From contig CM043971.1 of the NCBI GenBank assembly GCA_014529385.2, forward strand, positions 95,271,840-95,335,839: a DNA stretch of 64,000 bases, read 5' to 3'. The stretch comes from Adiantum capillus-veneris. Its lineage: Eukaryota; Streptophyta; Polypodiopsida; Polypodiales; Pteridaceae. Under the pieces are notes generated by a model. That model was not told where the DNA came from and did no database searches. It saw nothing but the letters and a program-made list of their open reading frames with translations. Position 1 is the stretch's first letter, and every line of letters starts with the position of its first letter. The position numbers and the translations under genes were made by a program. This document shows, in pieces, positions 10,700 to 20,949 of this stretch.

Positions 10700-12827
10700 C
10701 TAAATAAAAGAGATAACCTCCTTAAGACTCTTCGGTGATGGGAGCTCAATAAGAGCCTTTGCTTTTGAAGGATCCACCTCAATGCCTTTATAGGAAACCT
10801 TGTGACTGAGCAAGATCACTTCATCCTCACCTATGTGGCACTTGTCGGGGTTGAGTTGACCTCCCATGTCGTAGAGCTTCTTTAAACCTTCTTCTACCCT
10901 TTGTAGATGCAATGATTTTGAGCTATAAATGCAGAAATCATCAATGAACACCCTAATTGACTTTCCAAAGAATGCTTGAAACACCATGTTCATGAAACGT
11001 TGGAATGTTGCAGGAGCATTTGCCAGACCAAATGGCATGACTCTAAAAGCATAACAACCCCAAGGAGTGATAAAGGTTGTTTTCAATTGATCTTCCAATG
11101 CGATACCTATTTGAAAGTAGCCTGAGTAGCCATCACACACAGTGTACTTCTCATGACCAGCTACCTCATTTAGTATCTCATCTTGAAATGGGAGGGGAAA
11201 GTGATCTCTTTTTGTTGCCTCATTGAGTGGACGGTAATCCACACACACCCTCCACTTTCCGTTTTTCTTAGGAGTGACAACAACGGGAGAGACCCACTCT
11301 GAATTCTCCACTGGATAAATGAAACCTGCTGCTAGAAGCTTTCTTACCTCCTTGAGTAAAGCCTGCTCCTTGATGACTCCTAGCCTTCGTAGCTTCTGAG
11401 CCTTAGGTGTGGCCTCTAGCTTCAACTCAATTTTGTGTTGAACAGCAACTACTCCACGCACATCGGTGTAGTCTTTAGCAAAAAGCCTAGGAAATTTCCT
11501 TAGCACACATTTGAACTCCTCTCTTTCATCCTTTGTAAGTGTTGTAGATAGCATACCTTCTAGCATTCTTTCATCTTCCACTTTTTGGTTCTCTTGAGGA
11601 CCTACCTCCTCCAAGCCTTGACAAGAGGTCTCTTGGTTGCTTGGCTTAAACCTTACCCCCATGACTTCGATGGAAGACTCCTCTTCAGTAATGCTGCCGC
11701 TACTTTCTTCTTCTGAAGTGTTATCGGTCCAACCTTCTTCCGTCTCACTTTGAGATGATTCTTCATGGAGCTCCTCTTGGCGTTGCTCCTTCATGTCAAA
11801 GACAACCTTCTTATGATTGTCGTTCCTGCAAATTAGCTTTCCACTCTCCCAATCCTGCAAAGCTCGCATTTTCATTAGCCATGGTCTCCCTAGGATAAAT
11901 GGGTAACCATTTCCTTTGGTAGACATGACATAGAAATCCACTGCCTTCTTAATGCCAAAGGCCTCCACAAAAACATTTTTACAAATGCCTACGCACCTAG
12001 CCTTGCTATTGTTTGCCATCTTGACCTTAATTTCAGGTGTCTCATGGATGTGCATGCCTAGTTTTTGCATGAGTCCCTCTGTCATGATACAAATTTGTGC
12101 ACCCCCATCCACTAGACCTTTCCTAACCAATCTCCCTTTTATGTAACAATCTAGCACAGGTGTAATGTCCTCATTCATTTCAGCTTGTGCAATTTTTACA
12201 ACAGGCACACTCTCTTTTGCCCTTCTCCTAGTGCTAACTGCCCTTGTTAAATCCCTCCTAACTTGTGGACATAATGCAAGAAATTGAGGCCATGAGATAT
12301 CAGGACCCTTACCTCTCATGTCTTCCAACAGGTTGTATGGAGCCATTCCATGTCCAAGAGGAAAGTCTTGGAGGTTGATATGACGTCGAGTCCTCTTAGC
12401 TTCCTTGGTCTCCTTTGCCTTCTTTTCTCGTCCATGGTCACTTTGTGATCTAACTCCTTCTTTCTCCTTACCTTTCCCTCGGCCACGCTTAATGCCATTT
12501 GCTTCCATGTCAACCTCTCTTGAATTTGTCACCTCTACCACATGCACGTTTGGGTCTGGCAAAGGTGGAACTGCTTCCACTCCTTGTGGAGGTGGTCTTG
12601 CTCCATTTGGCCTTTGTATAAGCCGTGGTTGCTGACTACTTCCTTCACCTGCATTCATCACTGGGTAATTCAAGTTAGGTCTCCCTGGCTCCCCACGGGG
12701 CCAAGGACAATTATACATCCCATGTCCAGACTCACCGCAATTCCAACATTGCAAGACTCTCCTAGGTCGTGGGTCTCGCTCTTCAGACTTCTTTGCTTGT
12801 CCCTTTGGACCTACAGCTTGTGCAAGG
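10700..12827 (-). CDS. gag-pol: Element A Gag C-terminus, protease and reverse transcriptase
   Basis: The open frame nominally starts in B's LTR (12904), but true A coding starts at 12827, where B interrupts it. It opens with a zinc knuckle, CWNCGESGHGMYNC, and then a charged linker. A retropepsin with the variant active site VDGGAQ sits about 240 residues on. RT follows, with KWRVCVDYRPLN and the catalytic FIDDFCIYS. It ends at a TAG (10700-10702) just before the RNase H part in the same frame. A CAG-to-TAG change would explain the stop, since relatives often have Gln or another polar residue here. The N-terminal part of Gag is at 21523-22183. Confidence 0.92.
12823..12827. repeat. Target-site duplication of element B (left)
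   Basis: CAAGG at 12823-12827 repeats exactly at 21523-21527, flanking B. The five-base length is typical of LTR-element integration and proves that B jumped into A's gag. Confidence 0.95.
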
Positions 12828-13077
12828 TGTGCGCTCCTTGCCGCACTGTCAAAGCAAGGGACTTGCCAATACACCGTATGCGAGCCACAAACGGCTCCAA
12901 GCACACAACAAGCCTAAACTAGCAAGCTCAAGAAAACAAAGGGTGTGTCACTCACCGCTCTACGCTCGCCTTCGTGGTGGATTCCTCGCCGCGATGAAGA
13001 AGAAGCTGCAGTCGTGCCGCGCTCAACCGCTTCGCCGCCGTCGTGCCTTCGTAATGCTCGATCGCACACACACTCTC

Positions 13078-13110
<33 letters not shown>

Positions 13111-13404
13111 AGGAGGTGAAGAAGAAGAAGATGGAGATGGAGCAAGAGCACTCTTCAATTGCACAAATGAGAGAATGAGTAAAAATTAGGTTTAGTTGGC
13201 TTTTATAGGAGCTCACCCCATTCACACTTGGGCGCCCATGCTTAACCAACTAATCCCTTGAATGTCCAAGTTAAAGTGCGCCTCTCATCGACGATCACTC
13301 TACCTTTCCCTATTGGTCCGACAAGCCCGGTACCTGACTCTACCAAATACATTATACACGTCCATCGTAGGTGATGGGGTGTCCGTGAGCCGTGAGGGTT
13401 AACA
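12828..13404 (-). repeat. 3' LTR of element B
   Basis: On the + strand it runs from TGTGCGCTCC to GGTTAACA. It is identical to 20950-21522 except for one substitution (12856 region, A versus G) and CT/CA repeat length. TATA box on the - strand at 13201-13207 (TATAAAA). Confidence 0.95.
13201..13207 (-). promoter_or_regulatory. TATA box in B 3' LTR
   Basis: The - strand reads CCTATAAAAGCC. It is conserved in the 5' LTR at 21320-21326, which would drive the element. Confidence 0.55.
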
Positions 13405-13417
13405 TGCCCCCCTTCCT
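13405..13417 (-). other. Polypurine tract of element B
   Basis: The - strand reads AGGAAGGGGGGCA directly before the LTR start TGTTAACC. It is kept in the copy at 428-440. Confidence 0.85.
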
Positions 13418-15031
13418 GATGTAGATTCCGTCCTCGGAAGCTATTGAGTTGAAGCTGGTTCGTCGAGGTGGAAGAGCATTTGAGATGAATGTCCTTAGCC
13501 TTCTTCAGTCACTGCAAAATCAAACAACATTGGCACAGTAATTGCATTCTCTTAAAAAGCATATGCAGTTTTAGGTAGACACATTGATTGGTAAAAGAAT
13601 TTCAAACAATTTGTTAGCAATGAACATTAAATTGCAATGTAATCAGATGCATAAACAGATGTAAAGGCAAAAAATTAAACAAGTCTGGGGTCGCTAATTT
13701 GACAGTCGAAAAGCAGTAGAGATCGAATATTAATACCATGGGTAAGCTTCTTAATTTTTTGTGGTCAATTAAGTTGTTTAATCGCGAGAGCCAAGTATTC
13801 ATGTTCGAGGGTTGACTAGAGGCTATATCTAGAAAACCTTGTAGTTAAGCTACCATAAAAGGAATTTCTCATGAAATCATCGCCTGACTGATTACTTTTT
13901 CTTTGACCCCCCAAGGTCTTTTCACAGTGATTCAATTATGATGTGTGTGCTTATTTTGTATGCCTTGGGTTTTTTGCTTTTCAAGGAAAAGCGCCCACAC
14001 TGGGAACCTCTAGGGCTCTAGTACCATAGGCGATACATGTGAGTGAAGTACCAAATCAAGCCGAGATTTCTTTTCCAGCTTAAAATTTTACATTGTGGCA
14101 CTTTGATTTTTTGTTTGTTCATTTTCATCATTTAAATTTTGTAACTTTGGGGGGTCATATAACACTGTTACACTCCCCAGGCTCATCACATTAGTAAACT
14201 CCCTTTATAATACTTAAGCTAAAGGTCGATAGGGTTAAGCCCACTAGAAAGCCCTAGTACATTTCATACAATGCTGCCTAAATCGGATTAAGAACCTAAG
14301 TAACCATTGCTTATTAGGAAGGCATTCCCCATGGTATTAAGAGAAGATTTCTAATACCTAGCTTGGTCAAACTAGCTTAGTCGGACTGCTTGATTTTTAC
14401 ACCTAAACAAGTGATTATGACAAAAGATTGCATTGAATTAAATGTTGGATACCAAGCCAATGCGCTGAATAGTACGCTACCAATCACAATCAAAGCAGAC
14501 AAACATGGATGCAAAAAAGATAAGGGCAATGCTAATGGACAAGAAACACCTGTTTGTGTTGATGGTCGCGCTTGATTTGAAGTGTGAACGAGAGAAAGGT
14601 TCCATGAAGGTCCAAATCCTATCAATAGCAACACGTTCCTGTACACACTAGGAAACAAAAACAATACCTCTAGGAGGCACATTAGTGGGAAAAGAGAACT
14701 TTGCTAATCACTCAACTCTAAAACAGAAACACTCCTATCGTACTAATCTTACCTACCCTCCATCACTCAAGTGATGAGGATCAAAGGTGTTTTATGGCAT
14801 AGGTTTCTGTTTCACTGTACCAGATGTGACATGTGTAGGTCTGAGTCAATGTTTTGACTTTAATGTGCATACTCGTTTGCTAATTGCTCTTGCTCTCTTT
14901 TTTTTTTTGTGAGTATAAAGCTTTATATGTACATTCCCTAAGATCGGAGATTGAGAGGTCAGGGAAAAAGGTTGAGAGGGAAACAAATGAATGATGACTG
15001 TCAGCAAACACTCCCCCCTTCCTTGGGTAGA
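13418..15031 (-). other. Non-coding 3' region of element B
   Basis: About 1.6 kb between the ORF2 stop and the purine tract. Its last 430 bp are conserved in the other B-family copy at 1-440. I see no ORF worth naming. A T-rich run lies at 14897-14910. It could be where a polymerase-coding region was lost, but no remnant is recognisable. Confidence 0.6.
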
Positions 15032-18000
15032 TCATACCGTTTGAAATGAGCTTGTCACCCTTTGAAACCAATTGTTCCAGTTGGTAATAGGTGAGGATTT
15101 TTGCCAGTAGTTTGCTATTACCCTAGGTGCCTCGTCAAGTTGCAACGGTGGTAAGGTACTCTCCCAGGATCGAACTTGAAGTGGTTCATTAGGTGATTCT
15201 TGAACACTGGGAGGTGTGGATTCTTTTGTAGCTTCATGGAGGTCCACTACTATAGATGGAGGCTGTGTAGAAGCTTTTACCTCTATGGATGTATTACATG
15301 AGGAGCTAGAATCTTCATGGGACTCCCCCCTTCCTGAGCTAGGTGGAACAAATCGTTCTTTCTTTGGTACCCAAACTAGCTCGGGAGCGGGTGTGTAGCA
15401 TTCTGTGATTTTTTTCTTTCCACGATCATTGATTCGTTTTGGAGATACGGGATTGGGCTCACTTGGGTCAGGTGATAGGTAAGAGCACAATCTACGTTTT
15501 GGCACCCAGATTTGATCATTTCCTTGATAGTAGCCTTGGGCTTCCAATAGTCGTTTAGGGATCCATCGCAACATTTTCTTACTTTTCTTGGAGCGAGTGG
15601 TACGTTTCTTACAAGGCTTCTGTTTTTTAGCACTAGATATGGTCACTAAAGAAGCTTTAGGGACCCACTTGTATGTTTTCTTCGTTACATTAGGATGAGT
15701 CTTGTCGAAAGCGATATGCATTGCTTGTAGCATATTTAAGGGTATATGCATTTCATCCCCCTCAGGTGTTACCCAGATCGTCCCCCTATTTCCCCAAGTG
15801 TCTATGGTTGATGCTAGGTGGACCCAATCCACATTGTCTGATTCAGTCATCCCAGGTAGGATATCCATATAAGGAGAATCTTGGCCAATGTCTGTATCCT
15901 TCTTACAAGTGTAACAATATTGTAGTGGGGCCGAGTGAACCGTGGTGTCAGAGCGATGATCAATAATGGTTTTACTCCCTAAGGGGTGTACCTTACCAGT
16001 CACCAAATCCACTCTAAGGACAGAGTCTTGGAATTGCAAATAGACATGATTTTTAGACCAATCGTGAACCATTTGTGCTTCCCTCATGAATGGTCGTCCT
16101 AAAATCATTTCATACGACATAAGGTGTTTAGAGAAATCCATTACAATGAACGTATGTCGTACCTTGTGTCCTAGAACTTTGATCTTAAGATCCTTGAGCA
16201 TCCCCATAGGTTTGGCTATGGTACCATTTGCCATCTTTACCACAATGTTAGTAACACTGAGGCGGGGTTTTCCCATGGATTCCCAACAATCTTTTGTAAC
16301 GATGCTAACTCCCGCACCACCATCAAGAATTCCCTTTATAGTTAATCCCTTGGTAGTGATGGGTAGGGTCGCATTAGACTCGTCGCCTTCAAAATACTGC
16401 CCTAATTCGTTAATGGGTACCTCAATCACAGACTCGTGTCCATCTAAGTCAAGTGATTGCACGTGATTTTCCTCATCAATCATAATCGAGTCAGGCCTAT
16501 TTGGTTGCGCAAACTGCGGTAATCCCGTTCGTAGCTCTCCGTTAAGGAATGCTCGAAGTGCAAGGAATAACTCAGGATCTCCATACAGCTTTGCTATGAT
16601 CGTGGTTCGGACCTCAGAAGACATGAAGTCCACTAGTTTGGAAACATTCATTGGCGTTTTGCAGGGTGTAGGTCCTTGACTAGGAACTGGTGAGGATGGA
16701 ATCTCATATTCCTCAATGGGATCAGGTATTCCTTCGTTAAACATCCTTTCCAACAAGAAGGGTGTATGCTCACTTTCTGATGTCCTGTCCTCACTCCCTT
16801 CTTGGATGATACTAGATATGGCTAACGGTCTATGGTTCATGTGGGGTGGATGAACTTGCGTGGGAAACACTGTGTCATGAATTTTGATATGCATGGGTTC
16901 TGGTTCTAGTTTCCTTTGAGTCTCCTCCACTAAACCTCTTAGATGTTTCACCTGCTTAATCTCGTCTACTGGGTTTGGGTATGTCCCAATCTTCTGTTTA
17001 CGATTTTTCCCTTTTTGCCCCTGCGGTTTATCTTGGGGGTCTTGGATTGGATTTGGAAACACTTGTGGTGTTTTCAGAGGCTCTTTATGATTTTCTCTTA
17101 TTCGGTTTTCATTTGGTTCCATGTTACGGTTTTCTTTGTCGGTCTTTCCCTTTGTGGTATTGGTTCTAGTCTCCATTGTCTCGACTGAATCTGAATCATC
17201 CTCGAGGTCATTCATATACACGGGGTCATCTCCTGTTCCTATGTTTGTTTTGGAACTTGGCTTTGAATTTTCCGTATTCTGCGACTTCTTCCTTCGTGTC
17301 TTCTTTTTCTTTGCTTGGATAATTGACGCGGTATCTCTCTCTTCGAGGATATGTCCTGGCCCTTGAAGCATGGACCGTGTAATCGCATAAGCGGGTGCGA
17401 CGGGTGGTATTGGTGATGTCACACTAGCAATTTCGACCAAATTCAGGGGTGTGATTTTAGGTGCATTTGGGTTATAGGGGCATTGGGCAATCAAGTGATC
17501 TATGCCACAACGATTACATGTGAGTATTGGCATTGCAGACGTGCTCCCTTGATTCACTTGCATCTGTACAGCATTCTTTTGCAGCCTAATAGGGCATTCC
17601 GCTACTCGATGTGGTCCACCACACTCGTAGCATTGAAGAGGTGGCCTCCTAGCCTGGGTGTTGATATTTTGACCTCTGGATGCGAGAGCAGCAGCTTGAT
17701 AAACCGGCTTGACTTGTCCCCAACAATCTTCCATGTAGTATATAGTACACTCTTCCAATGTATCAAGTCCGTAGGCAATACTAGTGTCTATTTCCTCCTC
17801 ACAACCATCTGCATAAGCATTTGATGGCTCGCAACCCACTTGGTTCATAGGGGCGACTCTTGGATGCGGGGGTTGCGGTCCTAGCACAGGAGGTGGTAAC
17901 GGTGTAGCTTGTACAACATTTTGAGGTCTAGGGACCATGTGTTGCGGTAGTTGCTCAACAGGTGGAGTAGGCATCAATACAGGAGCTCGAGGCGCATCCG

Positions 18001-19624
18001 TCCAGGCTACAGGTGGTCTATTTGCCATCATACGTTTGATCATTAAACAATCCTTAACTTGGTGACCATACCTACCACATGCATTGCAAGTTCCATTAAA
18101 TTTTACTCTAAACGTACGGCACTCACTAGTGCTATGTGGACCTAAGAAAATGGAACACCATTGTTGCTCCCTTCTTGGATACATGTGACTATTTTGAGGG
18201 GGTCGATTATCCTTAAGAGACTCTTGGATTGCCTTGGTGAGGTCTGTCAAGAATGTCTCAAATACCTTTGGCTCATTGGCAATGGGCTTTGCAGTCATGG
18301 GTTCATACTCAATGGCTTGTGAGCTAGTGGATCTCGTGTCAGTAGACACCCTCATGCCTGCTATCATCAAGTTGTCCTCTAGTTGGATTGCATTGGCAGT
18401 GACATCTTCCCAGGTTGTGATACCTCTAATCACTAGTCCATTATAGATTCCTTCATTCCTCAACCCTCGAATGAATCGATCAAGCAATTGGTTATTGTTG
18501 AAGCACTCATTTACAGGGCAACGAGAGTTTAAGTGCTTTAGACGACTAATGAAGTCCCTTACTGACTCTCCTTCCTTACGTTCGGCCTTCTGTAGCTGAG
18601 ATGCTACACCCCAAAGCACACCTTCTCGTATGTACTCCTTTAGAAACAACCTTCGAAGGGTAGGGTAGATTGTTTTCTCGTCCACCCTTAGGGTCCTATA
18701 CCAATCTCCAGCCTTCCCACTTAATGTCAAGCTTAAGGCATCGCACTTATGTAGTTCGTTGCGTTCCCCTAAGGAATCACATACTTGTTCAAACACTTCA
18801 ATGTGTTTTCTAGCATCTTCGTCCCCATTGAATTTTTGCATGAGTTTGGCAATTTGTACTGCCTTACTTCTAGGCTCTCTATCAGATGCATGATGCATAT
18901 TTTCCGCGATAGATCGACCTATGGTTTGAGCAAACGCTGCCAAGTCACCTATGTGAGGAGGTAGGGCCGGTGGAGGTACTCTTGGAATCATATGTGGGAG
19001 AGGAACGGGTACCGGTCTTGGCATATGTGTAGATGATGCAGGATATGGAACATAACCGGGCATAGGTCCACTCGGATAAGAGCTAGGGAGCGGCACTCGA
19101 GGAGCATAAGCAAGTGGTACAATTGGAGGTGTGGGGGCCATGTGTGCATAAGGGGCTAGAGGCACATATGGTCGAGGCCCCATATTAGGTACTACGACAC
19201 TAGGTAGTGGCACTGCGCTAACCGTAGATGTCATCGGTACATTCTCTGTCAGGCTTATCCCTAGAGTGAGCACTGTGTTTTCCTTGATAGAGGGTTGAGC
19301 CAAGTTAGGGAAGCTAAAGTTTTCGCTCGGAGGCTCAGATTGCATAGAGACCCCAGGTGAAATGACGTAAGGTGGGTCCATGGGGCTCATTAGAGGAGTC
19401 TCCATTTGTGATAGAGTAGGCTGTTGAGCCTTGCTCGTATCCAGAAATCTCATGGGGCCAGTTGAGAGTATATTTACCCCTTGGTTTTGCCTTTCTGATT
19501 GAATAATGCCATGGATAACATTACAGATCATTTTCTGTTGATCTTCGATGCTCGTGGCACTAGAAGTGGATTGTACAATCTCTATCCATCCTACATGGTA
19601 GGCGTGGCCAGAGTGTAGATCCAT
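15032..19624 (-). CDS. gag: Element B ORF2: Gag with four zinc knuckles, protease and W-x-P-K tail
   Basis: About 1530 codons with no stop. The ATG at 19624 shares its A with the ORF1 stop. Order: Pro-rich N-terminus; a retrotransposon Gag capsid domain (about residues 230-430, with RDFISRLKHLN and LLDRFIRGLRNEG); four Cys/His knuckles (an unusual WCSIFLGPHSTSEC, then CNACGRYGHQVKDC, CYECGGPHRVAEC, CNRCGIDHLIAQC); a charged linker; a retropepsin with the active site ILDGGAG and the later motif ILGRPFM. The tail has W-x-P-K motifs (YKWVPK, RWIPKRLLEAQGYY, IWVPKRR, VWVPKK). No polymerase motif follows. The Gag and protease resemble those of element C. Likely roles are particle assembly and maturation. 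The tail has no known function. Confidence 0.88.
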   Translation of the reverse strand: MDLHSGHAYHVGWIEIVQSTSSATSIEDQQKMICNVIHGIIQSERQNQGVNILSTGPMRFLDTSKAQQPTLSQMETPLMSPMDPPYVISPGVSMQSEPPSENFSFPNLAQPSIKENTVLTLGISLTENVPMTSTVSAVPLPSVVVPNMGPRPYVPLAPYAHMAPTPPIVPLAYAPRVPLPSSYPSGPMPGYVPYPASSTHMPRPVPVPLPHMIPRVPPPALPPHIGDLAAFAQTIGRSIAENMHHASDREPRSKAVQIAKLMQKFNGDEDARKHIEVFEQVCDSLGERNELHKCDALSLTLSGKAGDWYRTLRVDEKTIYPTLRRLFLKEYIREGVLWGVASQLQKAERKEGESVRDFISRLKHLNSRCPVNECFNNNQLLDRFIRGLRNEGIYNGLVIRGITTWEDVTANAIQLEDNLMIAGMRVSTDTRSTSSQAIEYEPMTAKPIANEPKVFETFLTDLTKAIQESLKDNRPPQNSHMYPRREQQWCSIFLGPHSTSECRTFRVKFNGTCNACGRYGHQVKDCLMIKRMMANRPPVAWTDAPRAPVLMPTPPVEQLPQHMVPRPQNVVQATPLPPPVLGPQPPHPRVAPMNQVGCEPSNAYADGCEEEIDTSIAYGLDTLEECTIYYMEDCWGQVKPVYQAAALASRGQNINTQARRPPLQCYECGGPHRVAECPIRLQKNAVQMQVNQGSTSAMPILTCNRCGIDHLIAQCPYNPNAPKITPLNLVEIASVTSPIPPVAPAYAITRSMLQGPGHILEERDTASIIQAKKKKTRRKKSQNTENSKPSSKTNIGTGDDPVYMNDLEDDSDSVETMETRTNTTKGKTDKENRNMEPNENRIRENHKEPLKTPQVFPNPIQDPQDKPQGQKGKNRKQKIGTYPNPVDEIKQVKHLRGLVEETQRKLEPEPMHIKIHDTVFPTQVHPPHMNHRPLAISSIIQEGSEDRTSESEHTPFLLERMFNEGIPDPIEEYEIPSSPVPSQGPTPCKTPMNVSKLVDFMSSEVRTTIIAKLYGDPELFLALRAFLNGELRTGLPQFAQPNRPDSIMIDEENHVQSLDLDGHESVIEVPINELGQYFEGDESNATLPITTKGLTIKGILDGGAGVSIVTKDCWESMGKPRLSVTNIVVKMANGTIAKPMGMLKDLKIKVLGHKVRHTFIVMDFSKHLMSYEMILGRPFMREAQMVHDWSKNHVYLQFQDSVLRVDLVTGKVHPLGSKTIIDHRSDTTVHSAPLQYCYTCKKDTDIGQDSPYMDILPGMTESDNVDWVHLASTIDTWGNRGTIWVTPEGDEMHIPLNMLQAMHIAFDKTHPNVTKKTYKWVPKASLVTISSAKKQKPCKKRTTRSKKSKKMLRWIPKRLLEAQGYYQGNDQIWVPKRRLCSYLSPDPSEPNPVSPKRINDRGKKKITECYTPAPELVWVPKKERFVPPSSGRGESHEDSSSSCNTSIEVKASTQPPSIVVDLHEATKESTPPSVQESPNEPLQVRSWESTLPPLQLDEAPRVIANYWQKSSPITNWNNWFQRVTSSFQTV

Positions 19625-20190
19625 CAACACCTCAGTGTGGAGGTCGTATGTCCTTCTAGAGTCGACGTGTTAACGGTTTCTTGTGAGGTAGAAGCAATGT
19701 TGCTCCCCGTGGTTTTACTTGTCACCAACGGTACTCTAGAGGGAACTTCTGAAGGAGGCAGCTCAACAGGGCCTTCTTGGTAAGAAGTTGGTAGGATATC
19801 CACATGGACACTCTTTGGGGGTGTGGGGTCCACGTGCGATGTGAAAGGAGAGTCCACTTCCCCACCCCCTTCGTGTGCTTCATTTGCATCAGGTTCCGAG
19901 CGAGTAGCTCTACCTAATGTTTCCATGAAACGGCTAAACATACTAGTACTAGGCTGTGGAGCTTCGGGAGGTGCATGGCCTTCTCTCTCAGTGTTTTGGT
20001 TAGGGTATGCTTCCATGATTTCTGAGTCGGAGGAGGAATCACTAGCGGCTATTTTAGGGTCTTGGGTGGTGCTACCTTGTGTCCCCGCTGAGGGTCTAGA
20101 GCTTATCGTGGATGGGTAATGGATGTCCGTATGAACAGAGGCACCCTCAATATGCTCGTGTTCTAGCACCCGCCCAGAGCGTAAGTGCAT
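19624..20190 (-). CDS. Element B ORF1: short acidic, Ser/Thr-rich protein
   Basis: 188 codons starting MHLRSGRVLEHEH. It is rich in Ser, Thr, Pro and acidic residues, with no domain I recognise. It ends TGA, overlapping the ATG of ORF2 as TGATG. That arrangement would suit termination-reinitiation, or the two could be joined by a frameshift. Element C has an analogous short ORF (44920-45279) overlapping its gag start. The function is unknown; it could be an N-terminal extension of Gag. Confidence 0.6.
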   Translation of the reverse strand: MHLRSGRVLEHEHIEGASVHTDIHYPSTISSRPSAGTQGSTTQDPKIAASDSSSDSEIMEAYPNQNTEREGHAPPEAPQPSTSMFSRFMETLGRATRSEPDANEAHEGGGEVDSPFTSHVDPTPPKSVHVDILPTSYQEGPVELPPSEVPSRVPLVTSKTTGSNIASTSQETVNTSTLEGHTTSTLRC

Positions 20191-20927
20191 GTGCTTTTGA
20201 TACCCTAAGGTGTCAAAAAGCTGCTCTAGGAGGCCTTGTGACTAGTTTTTAGCGTGTTTTTTGTTTGTTTTTTTGCTAGATTTTTTAGAGCGTGTCATGG
20301 AATGGGCCGTGTGATAGCTCAAAACGAGCGTATCGGTCAGAGGGTCGTGCCGTGCTTTACAGCCCTCCGTTTGGTCACTCTATGTCCTCGGAATCCCTAA
20401 AACTGTCAATTTCCAGTAGGGAACTAGGCCCAAACTAGAAAGTCTAAGGGTGCAAGTGGGAAGAGAAAGGAGGAGAGTGGAGGACTTGTCCCACATGCTC
20501 TCATTCTCTCTTGAGGGAGTAGGGTATATATATAAGAGTGAGTCTAGTATATATCATAGGACTGAGGCCTGGGCCTGGGCTTGGGCTTGGGCTTGGGCTT
20601 GGGCTTGGGCTTGGGTAAAATGATCCCGATCCCGATCTATCTTTTATACAAACCAACCCGTCCGTTTTAAGAGTCACGTTTTTTATTTTCGAAAAATTTC
20701 GCCGCCCGCTCGCTCGCGTTTTTAATTTCTGAATTTTTTTCCTTTTAAATATTTTTTTTTTCCAGAAATTGAAAAAACGCAGACAATAGCAGAATTTGAA
20801 ACTTGACAGCAATTGCAGAAAACGCAAAAAACAGAAATCTTCCACACACTCCTTCCCTGCCTTTCCTATGATAGAAATTGCACCACAAGGAAGCGTAAAG
20901 TGCTAACCGAGCTTAGTGTAGGGCATA
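20191..20927 (-). other. Untranslated leader of element B
   Basis: 740 bp between the primer site and ORF1. It holds a TTGGGC-type hexanucleotide repeat at about 20568-20615 (eight units) and a GC-rich patch at 20698-20720. It has no copy of the palindrome found in the C and D leaders. Confidence 0.6.
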
Positions 20928-20945
20928 TCCCCGGCAGCGGCGCCA
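20928..20945 (-). other. Primer-binding site of element B (tRNA-Asp type)
   Basis: The - strand reads TGGCGCCGCTGCCGGGGA, four bases after the 5' LTR. It is the same 18-mer as the primer site of element C (43459-43476). This sequence class is usually assigned to plant tRNA-Asp. Confidence 0.85.
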
Positions 20946-20949
20946 AAAA

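Noticed and set aside
12542-13119. Open frames on the + strand over the A/B junction
   Set aside because: They are shadows of A gag-pol and of the B LTR.
20568-20615. Hexanucleotide array as a telomere-like repeat
   Set aside because: The unit is TTGGGC, not the plant telomere unit TTTAGGG, and it has only eight copies inside the B leader.
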